A DNA stretch of 21,529 nt from Bacteroidales bacterium UBA1219 (GTDB lineage: Bacteria; Bacteroidota; Bacteroidia; Bacteroidales; P3). Positions 20,988 to 21,529 of the stretch are shown one piece after another (the stretch's first letter is position 1; each line of letters starts with the position of its first letter). The DNA is taken from NCBI GenBank assembly GCA_002309295.1, contig DBXF01000041.1, positions 1 through 21,529 of the forward strand, written 5' to 3'. Under the pieces are notes generated by a model. It had not been told where the DNA came from. It searched no databases and was given only the letters and a program-made list of their open reading frames with translations. A program made the translations under genes and the position numbers.

Positions 20988-21529
20988 TTATCTCATCCAA
21001 CCATCCATTAGATAGTTTTTTTCTATTAGTTTTTGCTCGTTGTGGGTGGCACGGTCTCTATGCCACACCTCTACTCGTACGGCATAGTATTCCTCCCAAT
21101 CTCCTTCGTATATAGTAAATTCTCGCTTATCAACTATTTTTGAAAAACTATTAATGGCAGGGATGTTGACACTTGAGGATTCCTTTATTCTGTCCACCGA
21201 CAACGGCTCATTTTTGCCTGCCTCAAAACATCTGAGAAAGATTGTGCCTGCTGGCAATGAAGGATAATAGAAGTCGTACTTATATATTCCGCCCTGAAAT
21301 CCACACCATATTTGTAGATATGAATAATTATCTGTGCTGTCTATTGTTGGTTCAACAGGCGTATTCCAAGATGCTTCACAATTCTCAACCGAGCCATCTT
21401 CTGTACAGATATAGCCGAGGGGCTTTTCATATTTCAATCCATTTGGAATAGGATGCCTTTTGGCAAAACCATCAGGTGCACTCATTGCAAAAAATGAGAG
21501 TATGGGCATCACCACAACAACAAATCCTA
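20988..21529 (-). CDS. Unknown exported protein, N-terminus cut by window end
   Basis: The frame is open to the window edge, so the true start is outside. The first visible residues, GFVVVVMPILSFFAMSAPDG, look like the end of a signal peptide. The rest, about 160 residues, is polar and mildly aromatic, probably a beta-rich secreted or periplasmic domain (YSYLQIWCGFQGGIYKYDFY, LPAGTIFLRCFEAGKNEPLS, EFTIYEGDWEEYYAVRVEVW), ending LMDGWMR. Four cysteines are visible. I do not recognise a family. It probably shares a transcript with the alaX-like gene 12 bp downstream. Confidence 0.7.
   Translation of the reverse strand, partial: GFVVVVMPILSFFAMSAPDGFAKRHPIPNGLKYEKPLGYICTEDGSVENCEASWNTPVEPTIDSTDNYSYLQIWCGFQGGIYKYDFYYPSLPAGTIFLRCFEAGKNEPLSVDRIKESSSVNIPAINSFSKIVDKREFTIYEGDWEEYYAVRVEVWHRDRATHNEQKLIEKNYLMDGWMR

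Overview
The window looks like chromosomal DNA from an anaerobic member of the Bacteroidales (phylum Bacteroidota). Three things point there. Gene starts are preceded by the Bacteroidota -7 element TAnnTTTG rather than sigma70-type boxes, and Shine-Dalgarno sequences are almost absent. The gene families are typical of the phylum: lipoproteins with acidic residues after the lipidated Cys, a radical SAM/lipoprotein locus, a reverse rubrerythrin, DUF481-like and small beta-barrel outer-membrane proteins. The intergenic gaps carry AT-rich heptad repeats. No tRNA, rRNA, CRISPR array, transposase or phage gene was seen.

Layout. (1) 1-1790: mnmG (5' end cut by the window) followed directly by a parS-like palindrome. 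(2) 2011-8543, minus strand: rsmE, a sugar-nucleotidyltransferase and an AddB-like PD-(D/E)XK protein form a tight operon; a Wzx-type flippase and mscL form a second unit ending in a strong terminator. (3) 8724-9717, plus: atpE and atpF alone, without the rest of the ATP synthase operon, ending in a hairpin whose right arm also contains a -7 promoter element. (4) 9739-12904, plus: four tandem paralogous lipoproteins with exactly 12-bp spacers, a fifth short proline-rich lipoprotein, and a radical SAM/SPASM enzyme. (5) 13077-16947, minus: tex and fabD as an operon, then an unknown membrane protein. (6) 17078-18643, plus: ferritin, rubredoxin, a 57-residue winged-helix protein and a reverse rubrerythrin, an iron/oxidative-stress operon with a clear promoter and terminator. 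(7) 18691-21529, minus: two outer-membrane-type proteins bracketed by inverted repeats, an AlaX-like editing protein and an unknown exported protein cut by the window end.

The most interesting region is 9710-12904. The lipoproteins share a short motif, Y-G-x-P-x-x-[E/M]-[Y/F] and close variants, just after the lipidation site. The fifth lipoprotein lacks the Ig-like domain of the others but carries the motif twice. This suggests that the motif, not the domain, is what the radical SAM enzyme recognises. The general pairing of a radical SAM/SPASM enzyme with Bacteroidota lipoproteins has, as I recall, been catalogued as an rSAM/lipoprotein system, but I know of no established chemistry for it.

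The repeats are a second theme. Degenerate 7-bp tandem repeats fill many of the gaps, sometimes with a 19-bp palindrome-like GGCTTCGACA(G/A)GCTCAGCC element, and one array supplies the last codons and stop of a gene.
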